A DNA stretch of 64,000 bases. It comes from Pseudoclavibacter chungangensis. GTDB lineage: Bacteria > Actinomycetota > Actinomycetes > Actinomycetales > Microbacteriaceae. Location: positions 3,410,001-3,474,000 of the forward strand of contig NZ_JACCFV010000001.1 in assembly GCF_013410545.1 (NCBI RefSeq), read 5' to 3'. The position numbers and the translations under genes are program-made. Shown in pieces: positions 34,133 to 42,131 of the stretch. Below the pieces are notes generated by a model that ran no database searches, was not told where the DNA came from, and saw nothing but the letters and a program-made list of their open reading frames with translations. The first letter of the stretch is position 1. The number at the start of each line of letters is the position of its first letter.

Positions 34133-34386
34133 GGGGGTCCTCGGGGGCAGGGCACGACGGTCGACCGTGCGCCGTCGCGCAGCGGCACGGCGTTCGACGA
34201 CCGTCGACTCGGTGAAGACGACGCCGCGGGGTCGGCGTCGGCGGAGCATCGCCGGACGAGCCGACGCGGACACGCCCGACGGTGAGCGGGCGAGGTCTGG
34301 GGGACGCCTCGATCATGGCACCCGGAGCCACGCCTCGCCAGCCCCACCGATCGGCGGCACACGAACGTGCGACGGGCCGACGCCAC

Positions 34387-34415
34387 TTGACACCCGTCGC
34401 GGGCCACCGCAGGAT
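34387..34415 (+). promoter_or_regulatory. candidate promoter of the ABC-F gene
   Basis: TTGACA at 34387-34392 is followed 17 bp later by CAGGAT at 34410-34415. The spacing is ideal and the -35 box is a perfect consensus, though the -10 lacks the first T. The predicted start point is about 34422, at the AUG of a three-codon ORF. Confidence 0.5.
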
Positions 34416-34422
34416 TGTGCGC

Positions 34423-34434
34423 ATGTTCCTGTGA
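34423..34434 (+). CDS. three-codon leader ORF (Met-Phe-Leu)
   Basis: ATG TTC CTG TGA begins at the predicted transcription start and ends about 90 bp before the ABC-F start. Short leader peptides upstream of ABC-F resistance genes sense ribosome stalling in other bacteria. The intervening sequence has GC-rich complementary segments such as GGTCACC/GGTGGCC. Confidence 0.35.
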   Translation: MFL

Positions 34435-34524
34435 ACTCGACCTCTCCCGCGTCCGCGGCCCGGTCACCCTCTCGTGGTGGCCCTCGGTGCCCGGCGGGAA
34501 CTCGATCGAACGAACAGGAACCCC

Positions 34525-36264
34525 ATGCCGTCGCACGGCGCACTCTCGACGCAACGACACTTCCGCATCGACGGACTCTCATACGCCTATCCGGCCGACC
34601 CCACCCGACGCGTCCTGCGCGACGTGCACCTGACCGTCTCGCCGGGCGAACGGATCGGACTCATCGGCGAGAACGGCGCGGGCAAGTCGACCCTCGTGCG
34701 GCTCGTCGCCGGTGAGCTCGAGCCGCTCGGCGGCGATCTCGTCCGCCCCGCATCCCTCGGTGTTCTGCTGCAGGAGCACGAGGAGCCCGAGGGAACGACG
34801 CTCGGCGATGTCGTCGAGCACGCCATCGCGCCCGTGCGCGCGCTCGTCACCCGGCTCGAGTCGAGCGCCGCGGCACTCGCGGAGCATCCGGACGACGAGG
34901 CGGTCGCCACCGCCTACGACGACGCGCTCGCCGCAGTGGAACGCGACGATCCGTGGAGCGTCGACGCGCGCGTCGCGACGGTGCTCGCCTCGCTCGGGCT
35001 CGGCGACGTCCCGCTCGATCGCCCGCTCGCGAGCCTCTCCGGGGGCACACGGCGGCGCGTGCACCTCGCCGTGACGCTGCTCGGACGTCCGGACGCACTG
35101 CTCCTCGACGAGCCGACGAACCATCTCGACGATGCCGCCGTGGACTTCCTCGTCGCCGAGTTGACGGCGTGGCCGGGCTCCGTGCTCGTCGCGAGCCACG
35201 ACCGGTGGTTCCTCGACGAGGCGATGACGGGGCTCGTCGACCTCGATCGGGCGCTCGATCCGCACGGTGCCGGCGGTGACCGGCAGGGCACGGCCTCGTC
35301 GGGTGGCTTCAGTGCGTATCTCGTCGAGCGCGAGCGTGCTCGGCGCCGGTGGGCCGAGCGCTACGCGGCGCAGGAGGAGGAGCGCGCCGAGATCGAGGCC
35401 GCCATCGGCGTCCGCGAGTCGGACATCTTCCACCGCTCGACGTCGAAGTCGGAGGGGCGGATCACGGCGAAGTTCTACGCCGATCGCGCCGCCAAGACGC
35501 AGGGCGGTCGCGTGCACGCCGCCCGGGCACGGCTCGCCGCACTCGAACGCGAACAGATCGACCCCCCTCCCGTGCCGCTGCGCTTCGGCCCGCTCGACGC
35601 GGGCGCGGCGAGTTCGGACGAGGTCGTGGTGCGTGCCGAGGGGGTCGGTGTCGACGGGCGCCTGTCACCCCTCGACCTGACGCTCGGAGCGGGCGAGCAC
35701 CTCCTCGTCACCGGGCCGAACGGGGCGGGCAAGTCGACGCTGCTCGCGCTCCTCGGCGACCGACTCGCACCGGACACGGGCACGCTCGAGCTCGTGCACG
35801 GCGTCACCGTTCGCCGGCTCGAACAACACGACGCATGGAGCGACCTCACACGCAGCGCGGGCGACGAGTTCGACCTCGCCACCCGTGGGGCGACGCCGGG
35901 TCCCGCGACGACCGGGCTGCTCGAGCCCCGTGATCTCGGCCGTCCGGTCGGCGAGCTCTCGCCCGGCCAGCGACGACGGCTCGCGATCGCGATCACGCTC
36001 GCGGAGCCGCCGGACGTCCTCCTTCTCGACGAGCCCACCAACCACCTCGCGCTCGCGCTCGTGGACGACCTCGAGCGCGCCCTCGCCGGCTGGCCGGGAA
36101 CCCTCGTCATCGCGAGCCACGACCGCTGGTTGCGCAGACGATGGGCGGGCCGCCGACTCCACCTGGCTCCGGCTCGGCGACCAGGATCCATCGGTCGTCG
36201 TCTTCCACCCAACACGGAGGTGTCGTCCACCTCGTCCGAACCCGCCACGACGACCATCGTGTGA
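34525..36264 (+). CDS. ABC-F family ATPase (ribosome-protection type)
   Basis: The ATG at 34525, with AGGAA upstream, gives 579 residues. Two ABC ATPase domains in one chain and no membrane part define ABC-F: Walker A1 GENGAGKS (48-55), signature LSGGTRRR (171-178), Walker B1 LLLDEPTNHLD (about 193-203); Walker A2 GPNGAGKS, signature LSPGQRRR, Walker B2 LLLDEPTNHLA. The interdomain linker (ERERARRRWAERYAAQEEER onward) is long and charged, the part that reaches the peptidyl-transferase centre. Members act on the ribosome as translation factors or confer resistance to 50S antibiotics. Which of these applies cannot be decided. Confidence 0.9.
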   Translation: MPSHGALSTQRHFRIDGLSYAYPADPTRRVLRDVHLTVSPGERIGLIGENGAGKSTLVRLVAGELEPLGGDLVRPASLGVLLQEHEEPEGTTLGDVVEHAIAPVRALVTRLESSAAALAEHPDDEAVATAYDDALAAVERDDPWSVDARVATVLASLGLGDVPLDRPLASLSGGTRRRVHLAVTLLGRPDALLLDEPTNHLDDAAVDFLVAELTAWPGSVLVASHDRWFLDEAMTGLVDLDRALDPHGAGGDRQGTASSGGFSAYLVERERARRRWAERYAAQEEERAEIEAAIGVRESDIFHRSTSKSEGRITAKFYADRAAKTQGGRVHAARARLAALEREQIDPPPVPLRFGPLDAGAASSDEVVVRAEGVGVDGRLSPLDLTLGAGEHLLVTGPNGAGKSTLLALLGDRLAPDTGTLELVHGVTVRRLEQHDAWSDLTRSAGDEFDLATRGATPGPATTGLLEPRDLGRPVGELSPGQRRRLAIAITLAEPPDVLLLDEPTNHLALALVDDLERALAGWPGTLVIASHDRWLRRRWAGRRLHLAPARRPGSIGRRLPPNTEVSSTSSEPATTTIV

Positions 36265-36305
36265 CACACGGGCGTGCGGTCCGCGCGCGAACAGGGAGGT
36301 TCGGG

Positions 36306-36419
36306 ATGCACGTGTTCATCGAATCCGTCATGGCCACGGTGGTGGGGCTCAATGCCCTACTGCTCGTCGCGACGATCGTCGTGATGTCGCGCACGGCAGA
36401 CCACCAGAACGCGGGCTGA
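36306..36419 (+). CDS. 37-residue single-pass membrane protein
   Basis: The ATG at 36306 has an AGGGAGG ribosome site six bases upstream. The peptide (MHVFIESVMATVVGLNALLL, then VATIVVMSRTADHQNAG) has one membrane helix of about 22 residues and a short polar tail. It starts 41 bp after the ABC-F gene on the same strand, so it may be cotranscribed with it. The strong ribosome site and hydrophobicity make it a credible small protein. Confidence 0.6.
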   Translation: MHVFIESVMATVVGLNALLLVATIVVMSRTADHQNAG

Positions 36420-36547
36420 GGCGACGGATCGGCACCGATCCGAGCACGGTCGCGCACACCGTGGGAGCGAGCGCCCGACGGTTCGGACGCGCGGGCGCTC
36501 GCGAGCGCGCACGTCGTCCTGCCCGGGCGTGTCGGATATCCCCAGCC

Positions 36548-36580
36548 TGTGGACAACACGGTGGATAACGTTGTGGACGC
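36548..36580. other. DnaA-box-like triplet with 12-bp period
   Basis: TGTGGACAA (36548), GGTGGATAA (36560) and TGTGGACGC (36572) recur at exact 12-bp steps. The first is the reverse complement of TTGTCCACA, the DnaA box favoured in high-GC actinobacteria; the second has one mismatch to TGTGGATAA; the third has two to the first. The neighbouring cell-division cluster is normally close to oriC. Confidence 0.45.
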
Positions 36581-36801
36581 AGCGAACGCTCAGGATCTTC
36601 GCGCGCTCGCCGTGACGGTGATGCAACTCCGGGGACGGCGTGCGCGCGGCCCGCGGTCGGAGACGGGGACGGGGACGGGGACGGGGACGGGGACGGGACG
36701 ACGGTCTCGAGCTGACCACGGCGGTATATCGACCACCTTCGTCCGGGTCGGGGAACGGAACTCGCGGTCCGTGCCGGACGGGACGCGGACCCCCGGTCGG
36801 G
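36581..36801. repeat. intergenic region with GGGGAC tandem repeat
   Basis: Five GGGGAC units run from 36665 to 36694, with partial units on both sides. The rest of the 382-bp gap 36420-36801 holds no gene apart from the DnaA-box-like sites; a plus-strand frame through 36549-36660 is protein-like only over about 30 codons. Confidence 0.75.
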
Positions 36802-37377
36802 TCAGTCCCCGGGTGGGAGCGCGGGCCCGTCGGTGGCTGCCCCATCGTCCGGGTCGATGTTCGGCACCGTGCCGTCCTTGCGGTCCCCCACGAGCAGTAC
36901 GCGGGCGAACCCCAGATCGGGCACGTCGGCGGGCCGGTCGCGGAGCGCGGGGAAGGGCGGGTTGCGAAGGCTCGTCTGCAGCACGTCGCGGACCTCGTCC
37001 GCGGTGAGGACGCCGTCGGCCCCGACGGCGCGGACGCGTGCGGCGAAGGCGTCGGAGTAGTCGAACCCGGCGAGGATCCCGAGGTCGCGGCCCCTCGTCG
37101 ACTCGGTCGCCTCGCGGTCACGGAGACGGTCGATCACGAGTTCGACGCCGTCACCGTCCACGTCGATCGCCCATGCCCGGTACTGGCCCTCGGTGATGTC
37201 GCCGCGTTCGACCTCGACGACACGCTGCACCGTCTCGCGGCCCGGCAGTTCGCCGTCGAGGTAGGCGCTCGCGAGGAGCTCGACGATCATCCGCCGGTCG
37301 TCCTCGGCGAGGGGGCTGAGGAGGTCGGGGAAATAGAGTCGCCAGTACTCGTCGAAGGACAGCGCGGCCGTGGTCAT
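36802..37377 (-). CDS. protein with VbhA-like N-terminal segment, orphan
   Basis: A 191-residue soluble protein starting MTTAALSFDEYWRLYFPDLL. Residues about 28-72 (RRMIVELLASAYLDGELPGR, then ETVQRVVEVERGDITEGQYR) resemble the antitoxin VbhA helix pattern, including an S-x-x-x-[E/D]-G element (SAYLDG), where Fic-inhibiting antitoxins carry S/T-x-x-x-E-G/N. Here the Glu is an Asp. The rest (a helical body then a disordered acidic tail DPDDGAATDGPALPPGD) is unrecognised. No Fic-domain gene is in the window, so this may be an unrelated regulator or a remnant pair. Confidence 0.65.
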   Translation of the reverse strand: MTTAALSFDEYWRLYFPDLLSPLAEDDRRMIVELLASAYLDGELPGRETVQRVVEVERGDITEGQYRAWAIDVDGDGVELVIDRLRDREATESTRGRDLGILAGFDYSDAFAARVRAVGADGVLTADEVRDVLQTSLRNPPFPALRDRPADVPDLGFARVLLVGDRKDGTVPNIDPDDGAATDGPALPPGD

Positions 37378-37470
37378 GCGTCAAGCTCACCGCGTGCAAC
37401 TGGGAACGCGCCGGTTGCCGCGCCACACGCGGTCATCGGGGCGCGGGGCAGTGCGTGAGCCGGGGGCGAA

Positions 37471-37506
37471 GAAAAGCCCCCGTTCCCGGAACCGGGAACG
37501 GGGGCT
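37471..37506 (-). terminator. Rho-independent terminator of tRNA-Leu
   Basis: A perfect 15-bp stem (37475-37489 with 37492-37506) and a minimal loop is followed, on the minus strand, by TTTTC. It lies 11 bp past the CCA end of the tRNA gene. Confidence 0.88.
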
Positions 37507-37516
37507 GCTCTCTGCG

Positions 37517-37603
37517 TGGTGCGCGAGGGGGGAGTTGAACCCCCACGCCCTTTCGGGCACACGGACCTGAACCGTGCGCGTCTGCCTATTCCGCCACTCG
37601 CGC
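37517..37603 (-). tRNA. leuT: tRNA-Leu (CAG)
   Basis: Class II tRNA read on the minus strand. The acceptor stem GCGCGAG pairs with CTCGCGC, followed by A and an encoded CCA (37517-37519). The anticodon loop is CACGGTTCAGGTCCGTG with anticodon CAG. A long variable arm (TGCCCGAAAGGGCG) and the T arm GGGGGTTCAACTCCCCC are present. The gene sits directly before fhaA as in other actinobacteria, and is followed by a strong terminator. Confidence 0.95.
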
Positions 37604-37657
37604 GCTAACCCGGAGACTCTATCAGACTCCGACCACCCCGCTCGACCACGCCCACGG

Positions 37658-37695
37658 CCCGACCACGCCCGCCACGCCCGACCACGCCCGCCACG
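37658..37695. repeat. 19-bp tandem direct repeat, two copies
   Basis: CCCGACCACGCCCGCCACG is repeated exactly at 37658-37676 and 37677-37695 within a longer low-complexity run. Confidence 0.85.
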
Positions 37696-37851
37696 CGACA
37701 ACGGCCCTCCCTTCGAACACCGCCTCCCCTTGGCCAAAACCCTGCCCTCGACCACGCCCACCCCGCTCGACCACGACCCTCCCTCATGACACCCGCCCGA
37801 CTCGTGACGCATCGCCGCGAACGCGTCCGGTCATACCCTCCGGACGCCGCA

Positions 37852-37910
37852 CATCAAGCCGGGTTGTTGCTACCGGGCCTGAGGCCCGGTAGCAACAACC
37901 CGGCTTGATG
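37852..37910. repeat. long palindromic repeat, copy 2
   Basis: A perfect 28-bp stem (37852-37879 with 37883-37910) around a TGA loop. The arm shares the core AGCCGGGTTGTTGCTACC with copy 1 at 4982-5038. It too lies between two divergent genes, so it is unlikely to be a simple terminator. Confidence 0.92.
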
Positions 37911-38239
37911 CTGGATGGGTGGCAGGGGGGCGATGTCCGGACCGTGCTCGGCCGCGTGGTCCCAGCGCGCTCGCCGGCGTTCTCCGGCGCGCGTCCGTGC
38001 CGTGCGCCGAGCGGCGTCCTTCGGCACCGGCGCGCGGTTCGCGTGGACCGACGCGCCTTCCTGAATATGGGTTTCGTCGCCGTAGCGGCTACCATGACGT
38101 GACCCTTTTCCGAGGCCGTGTCCGTCGTCACCCACGCGGACGCCGTCTCGAGACGGACGTGAGCGACAGCCCCGAACGACCCTGCCGGAGGATCGGGGAT
38201 CACGCCGTACCGACCGACCACGCGAGACCCGGGAGTCAT

Positions 38240-38953
38240 GTGGGAATCCTCGACAAATTCGAGCGAGGTCTCGAACGCCTGTTCAACGGTGCGTTCGCCA
38301 AGACCTTCCGCTCCGGCTTGCAGCCGGTCGAGATCAGTGCAGCCCTCAAGCGCGCCCTGGACACCAAGGCACAGGTCGTCTCGCGCGAGCGCATCCTCGT
38401 CCCGAACCGGTTCCACGTGAACCTCAGCCCGGCCGACTACGAGCGCATGACCGGCCTCGGTACGAGCCTCACCGACGAGCTCCTCCGTGTCGTCGAGCAG
38501 CACGCGGCCAGCCAGCACTACCAGTTCGCGGGCGGCCTCAGCATCAAACTCCTCGAGGACGACTCGCTCGCCGAGGGGCAGCTCGACATCGACGCGCGCA
38601 GCGTGCAGGGGCAGGTCGCCTGGACGCCGGTGCTCGACTTCGACGGCGAACGCGTCCACCTCCGCACCGGCTCGACGATCATCGGACGCGGCTCCGACGC
38701 CGACATCACGATCAGCGACTCGGGTGCCTCCCGCAAGCACGCGGAGATCGTGTGGGACGGCAAACGTGCAGGCGTCCGCGACCTCGGCTCGACCAACGGC
38801 ACGAAGCTCAACGGGCGCAACATCTCGCGCGCCGCGCTCGAACCCGACTCGGTCATCGAGATCGGCCGTCACGCCTTCACCTTCCGAGTCGTCCCGCAGG
38901 CGCCGCCGAGCGACGAGACCGGATACCTTCCCACCCAGCGAGGTCGCGTGTGA
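38240..38953 (+). CDS. fhaA: FHA domain protein FhaA (DUF3662 + FHA)
   Basis: The GTG at 38240 with GGGAG upstream gives 237 residues. Residues 1-120 are the DUF3662 domain (VGILDKFERGLERLFNGAFA; FRSGLQPVEISAALKRALD), and residues about 150-220 the FHA domain (TGSTIIGRGSDADITISDSG, ASRKHAEIVWDG, DLGSTNGTKLNG) that binds phosphothreonine. It is a reader of PknA/PknB phosphorylation and, in mycobacteria, is linked to control of peptidoglycan synthesis. The disordered linker seen in mycobacterial FhaA is short here. Its stop overlaps the fhaB start by 4 bp. Confidence 0.93.
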   Translation: MGILDKFERGLERLFNGAFAKTFRSGLQPVEISAALKRALDTKAQVVSRERILVPNRFHVNLSPADYERMTGLGTSLTDELLRVVEQHAASQHYQFAGGLSIKLLEDDSLAEGQLDIDARSVQGQVAWTPVLDFDGERVHLRTGSTIIGRGSDADITISDSGASRKHAEIVWDGKRAGVRDLGSTNGTKLNGRNISRAALEPDSVIEIGRHAFTFRVVPQAPPSDETGYLPTQRGRV

Positions 38954-39495
38954 CCAGTGAACTGACGCTCCTCGTTCTGCGGCTCGGCTTCCTCGCCGTG
39001 CTGTGGATCTTCGTCTTCTCCATCATCTATGCGCTGCGCAGCGACCTGTTCGGGACGCGCGCGAGCGAGTACCAGCGCCGCATGGAGCAGCAGTCGCTGC
39101 AGCAGACCTTCGGCGCCGCCGACCAGGCGCCGACCGCGACGCCGCCGCACGGCAACCAGCCCGCCGCCGCGCCCGCACCTCGCCGCACGGCAACCGCCAC
39201 GAGCCCCCGCACGGTCCACCTCGTCGTCACCTCGGGTCCGCGCCGCGGCCTCGAGATCCCGCTCGCGAACGAGCCGCTCACGATCGGGCGCGCGCGGGAC
39301 AGCGGACTCGTGATCCAGGACGACTACACCTCGACCCACCACGCACGCCTCGTGCGCTGGGACGACGACTGGGTGATCGAGGACCAGAACTCCACGAACG
39401 GCACCTACGTCGACGGCGAGCGCATCACCGGCTCGACGCGCATCGGCCGCGGCACCCCCGTCCGCATCGGAACGACCACCTTCGAGCTCCGCTGA
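38950..39495 (+). CDS. fhaB: membrane-anchored FHA domain protein FhaB
   Basis: The GTG at 38950 overlaps the fhaA stop (GTGA). The 181-residue protein has an N-terminal membrane helix (LTLLVLRLGFLAVLWIFVFS), a Pro/Ala-rich linker (about 55-85), and a C-terminal FHA domain (EPLTIGRARDSGLVIQDDYT; STHHARLVRWDDDWVIEDQN; STNGTYVDGERIT). FhaB (FipA-interacting in mycobacteria) recruits phosphorylated partners at the division and growth site. It is the second gene of the kinase operon. Confidence 0.93.
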   Translation: MTSELTLLVLRLGFLAVLWIFVFSIIYALRSDLFGTRASEYQRRMEQQSLQQTFGAADQAPTATPPHGNQPAAAPAPRRTATATSPRTVHLVVTSGPRRGLEIPLANEPLTIGRARDSGLVIQDDYTSTHHARLVRWDDDWVIEDQNSTNGTYVDGERITGSTRIGRGTPVRIGTTTFELR

Positions 39496-39496
39496 C

Positions 39497-40750
39497 ATGA
39501 CCATCATCGCGCGCGCGAGCGCCGTCTCCCACGTCGGCCGGGTCCGCTCCAACAACCAGGACTCCGCCTTCGTCGGCGAACACGTCTTCCTCGTCGCCGA
39601 CGGTATGGGCGGACACGCCGGCGGCGACGTCGCGAGCGCGATCGTCGCGAAGTACGTCGCCGAGAACGACGTCGCGTTCCCGACGACCGACGACGCCGAG
39701 AACGGCCTCGCGCGCCTCCTCGTCGAGGGCAACCGGCAGATCGCCGATGCCGTCGACGAACACCCCGAACTGCGCGGCATGGGCACGACGAGCGATGCGA
39801 TCTCCCTCGTCGGCGACAAGCTCGTCCTCGCACACATCGGCGATTCGCGCGTCTACCGGTTCCACGAGTCCGAGCTCACGCAGGAGACCGTCGACCACAC
39901 GTTCGTCCAGCGGCTCGTCGACGCGGGGCGGATCACACCCGAGGAGGCACTCGTCCACCCGCGGCGCTCGGTGCTCATGCGCGTGCTCGGCGACGTCGAG
40001 ACGGAGCCGGAGATCGACACGTTCGTGACGGACGCCGTCATCGGTGACCGATGGCTGCTCTGCTCCGACGGCCTGTCGAGCTACGTCGACGAATCGCGCA
40101 TCGCCGCGACACTCCGCAACTCCGTCAGCCTCTCGAGCCGTGAGGTGGCCGACGAGCTCGTGCAGCTCGCACTCGACAACGGCGCACCCGACAACGTGAC
40201 GGTCGTCGTGCTCGAGATCGGTGACACGCAGCTCGAACCGCTGGAACCGAAACTCGTCGGTTCCGCCGCGAACCCGCTCCGCTACGCGTCCAAGCGGCAG
40301 CGCCGCCAGTCACAGCTCATCCCGAACCTCCTGCACCCCCTGCGTCGAGCCGGTTCGCGCCCGGAGGACGAGGAGTTCGTCCCCCCGACCGACGAGTTCC
40401 TCGATCGCCTCATCGCGGACGACCGCAAGCGGCGTCGAGTCCGTCAGGTGAGCTGGCTCGTCGGCATCCTCCTCTTCGTGAGCGCACTCGCGGGCGCCGG
40501 CGCCCTGTCCTACGCGTGGACCCAGGAGCAGTACTTTGTCGCCGAGAGCGACGGCTACGTGGCGATCTACCAGGGCGTCCAGCAGCCCCTCGGCCCCATC
40601 GAGCTGAGCCACGTCGTCGAGGTCACCGACATCCCCGTGAATCACATCGCTGACTACCAGCGCGGGCAGGTCGAGGTGGGCATCACCGCCACGAGCCTCG
40701 AGGACGCCCGCGACGTCGTGGAACGGTTGCGAAGTGCCGTCGACGCCTGA
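39497..40750 (+). CDS. pstP: PP2C-type Ser/Thr protein phosphatase
   Basis: A 417-residue protein. The PPM catalytic domain (about 5-240) has the metal and core motifs RSNNQDSAF, VADGMGGHAGG (about 34-44), LAHIGDSRVYR, LCSDGLSSYVD and GAPDNVTVVVLEI. A charged linker leads to one membrane helix (WLVGILLFVSALAGAGALSY, about 320-340) and an extracellular domain of about 80 residues. It removes phosphate from PknA/PknB and their targets. The stop overlaps the rodA start by 17 bp. Confidence 0.95.
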   Translation: MTIIARASAVSHVGRVRSNNQDSAFVGEHVFLVADGMGGHAGGDVASAIVAKYVAENDVAFPTTDDAENGLARLLVEGNRQIADAVDEHPELRGMGTTSDAISLVGDKLVLAHIGDSRVYRFHESELTQETVDHTFVQRLVDAGRITPEEALVHPRRSVLMRVLGDVETEPEIDTFVTDAVIGDRWLLCSDGLSSYVDESRIAATLRNSVSLSSREVADELVQLALDNGAPDNVTVVVLEIGDTQLEPLEPKLVGSAANPLRYASKRQRRQSQLIPNLLHPLRRAGSRPEDEEFVPPTDEFLDRLIADDRKRRRVRQVSWLVGILLFVSALAGAGALSYAWTQEQYFVAESDGYVAIYQGVQQPLGPIELSHVVEVTDIPVNHIADYQRGQVEVGITATSLEDARDVVERLRSAVDA

Positions 40751-42131
40751 CCTCGCCGCCGCACCCGACACGCGCGTCCGCGTGCCGGGTGGTCGGCGAC
40801 GCTCCACGCAGGGGCTGCGCAATCTCGAGCTCGCGCTGCTCGTCTTCGCCGTCGCGATCTTCTTCGCGGCGATCCTCCTCGTGCAGCTCGGCGCGTCCGG
40901 CGGCTTCGACTTCAACGTCATCACGATGCCCGCGATCATCGCGGCGCTCACGTTCTGCGTACACATCGTCCTGCGCTTCATCGCGCCGCAGGCCGACCCG
41001 TTCATCCTGCCCATCGCAATGACCCTCAACGGCATCGGCATCAGCATGCTGTACCGCCTCGACCTCGCGCACGTCGCCGCAGGTGAGGAGTCCGGTTTCG
41101 CGAGTGCCCAGATGATCTACACGGCCGTCGGGGTCGTCATGGCGATCATCGTGCTGTTCCTGCTCAAGAACCACCGCGTCCTGCTGCGGTTCATGTACAT
41201 CAGCATGGCGCTCGCGATCCTCCTCCTGCTGCTGCCGCTCGTTCCGGGCCTCGGCGACCACGACGCGGCCGCTCGCGTGTGGATCAGCATCGGCCCGTTC
41301 AACTTCCAGCCCGGCGAGATCGCGAAGATCGCGCTCGCCGTGTTCTTCGCCGGCTACCTCGTGACCGCCCGCGAGACGCTCTCGGTCGTCGGCACGAAGT
41401 TCCTCGGCATCCAGTTCCCCCGCCTGCGCGACCTCGCGCCGATCATGGTCGTATGGGCCGTGTGCATGGGCGTGCTCGTGTTCCAGCGCGACCTGGGCAC
41501 GTCGATGCTCTACTTCGGCCTGTTCCTCGTCATGATGTTCGTCGCGACGGGGCGCATCAGCTGGATCGTCATCGGGCTCGTCCTCGTCGCGATCGGTGGC
41601 GTGCTCGCGTACAACTTCATGGGCTACGTCAACTTCCGCGTCCACGCGTGGCTCGATCCGTTCGACCCCGAGATGATCGATGCGAGCGGCGGCAGCTACC
41701 AGTTGCTGCAGAGCCTCTACGGTCTCGCGAACGGCGGGCTCATCGGGCAGGGACTCGGCCAGGGGCGCCCGCTCATCACGCCCGTCGCGGAGAGCGACTT
41801 CATCATCTCCGCCCTCGGTGAGGAGCTCGGGCTCGCGGGCCTGTTCGTCATCTTCAGCCTCTATCTCATCCTCGTCGCGCGCGGCTTCCGCATCGGCCAC
41901 CAGGGCATCGACGATTTCGGGCGACTGCTCGCGATGGGCCTCTCGTTCACGATCGCCTGGCAGGTGTTCATCGTCGTGGGTGGCGTGACCCGCGTCATCC
42001 CGCTCACGGGACTCACGACGCCCTTCCTCGCGGCGGGCGGATCGAGCCTCCTCGCGAACTGGATCATCGTCGCGATCCTGCTCCGATTGAGCGACACCGT
42101 CCGCCAGACCCCGGTGGAGGACCGCGAATGA
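40734..42131 (+). CDS. rodA: SEDS-family peptidoglycan glycosyltransferase RodA/FtsW
   Basis: The GTG at 40734 gives 465 residues with about ten to twelve membrane helices. SEDS hallmarks are DAAARVWISIGPFNFQPGEI (conserved region before the active-site loop), VFQRDLGTSMLYFGLF, and the C-terminal GEELGLAGLFVIF with GGSSLLANW. It polymerises glycan strands from lipid II together with the class B PBP encoded next. An N-terminal basic segment precedes the first helix. The start lies inside the pstP gene, showing tight operon packing. Confidence 0.94.
   Translation: MPSTPDLAAAPDTRVRVPGGRRRSTQGLRNLELALLVFAVAIFFAAILLVQLGASGGFDFNVITMPAIIAALTFCVHIVLRFIAPQADPFILPIAMTLNGIGISMLYRLDLAHVAAGEESGFASAQMIYTAVGVVMAIIVLFLLKNHRVLLRFMYISMALAILLLLLPLVPGLGDHDAAARVWISIGPFNFQPGEIAKIALAVFFAGYLVTARETLSVVGTKFLGIQFPRLRDLAPIMVVWAVCMGVLVFQRDLGTSMLYFGLFLVMMFVATGRISWIVIGLVLVAIGGVLAYNFMGYVNFRVHAWLDPFDPEMIDASGGSYQLLQSLYGLANGGLIGQGLGQGRPLITPVAESDFIISALGEELGLAGLFVIFSLYLILVARGFRIGHQGIDDFGRLLAMGLSFTIAWQVFIVVGGVTRVIPLTGLTTPFLAAGGSSLLANWIIVAILLRLSDTVRQTPVEDRE

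Larger units (their letters stand above)
37604..38239. other. divergent region between tRNA-Leu and fhaA
   Basis: A 636-bp stretch without a gene. Its left part (about 37632-37790) is rich in degenerate CGACCACGCCC repeats, its middle holds the long palindrome, and the right part must carry the promoter of the fhaA operon. TACCAT at 38090-38095 could be a -10 box, but no -35 was found. Confidence 0.55.

Noticed and set aside
36549..36660. Short plus-strand ORF VDNTVDNVVDAAN
   Set aside because: Protein-like only for about 30 codons, then runs into the GGGGAC repeat and antisense of the 36802-37377 gene; more simply explained by the 12-bp periodic sites.
37632..37790. CRISPR-like array in the CGACCACGCCC-rich region
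   Set aside because: Repeats are short, degenerate and without regular spacers; no cas genes are in the window.
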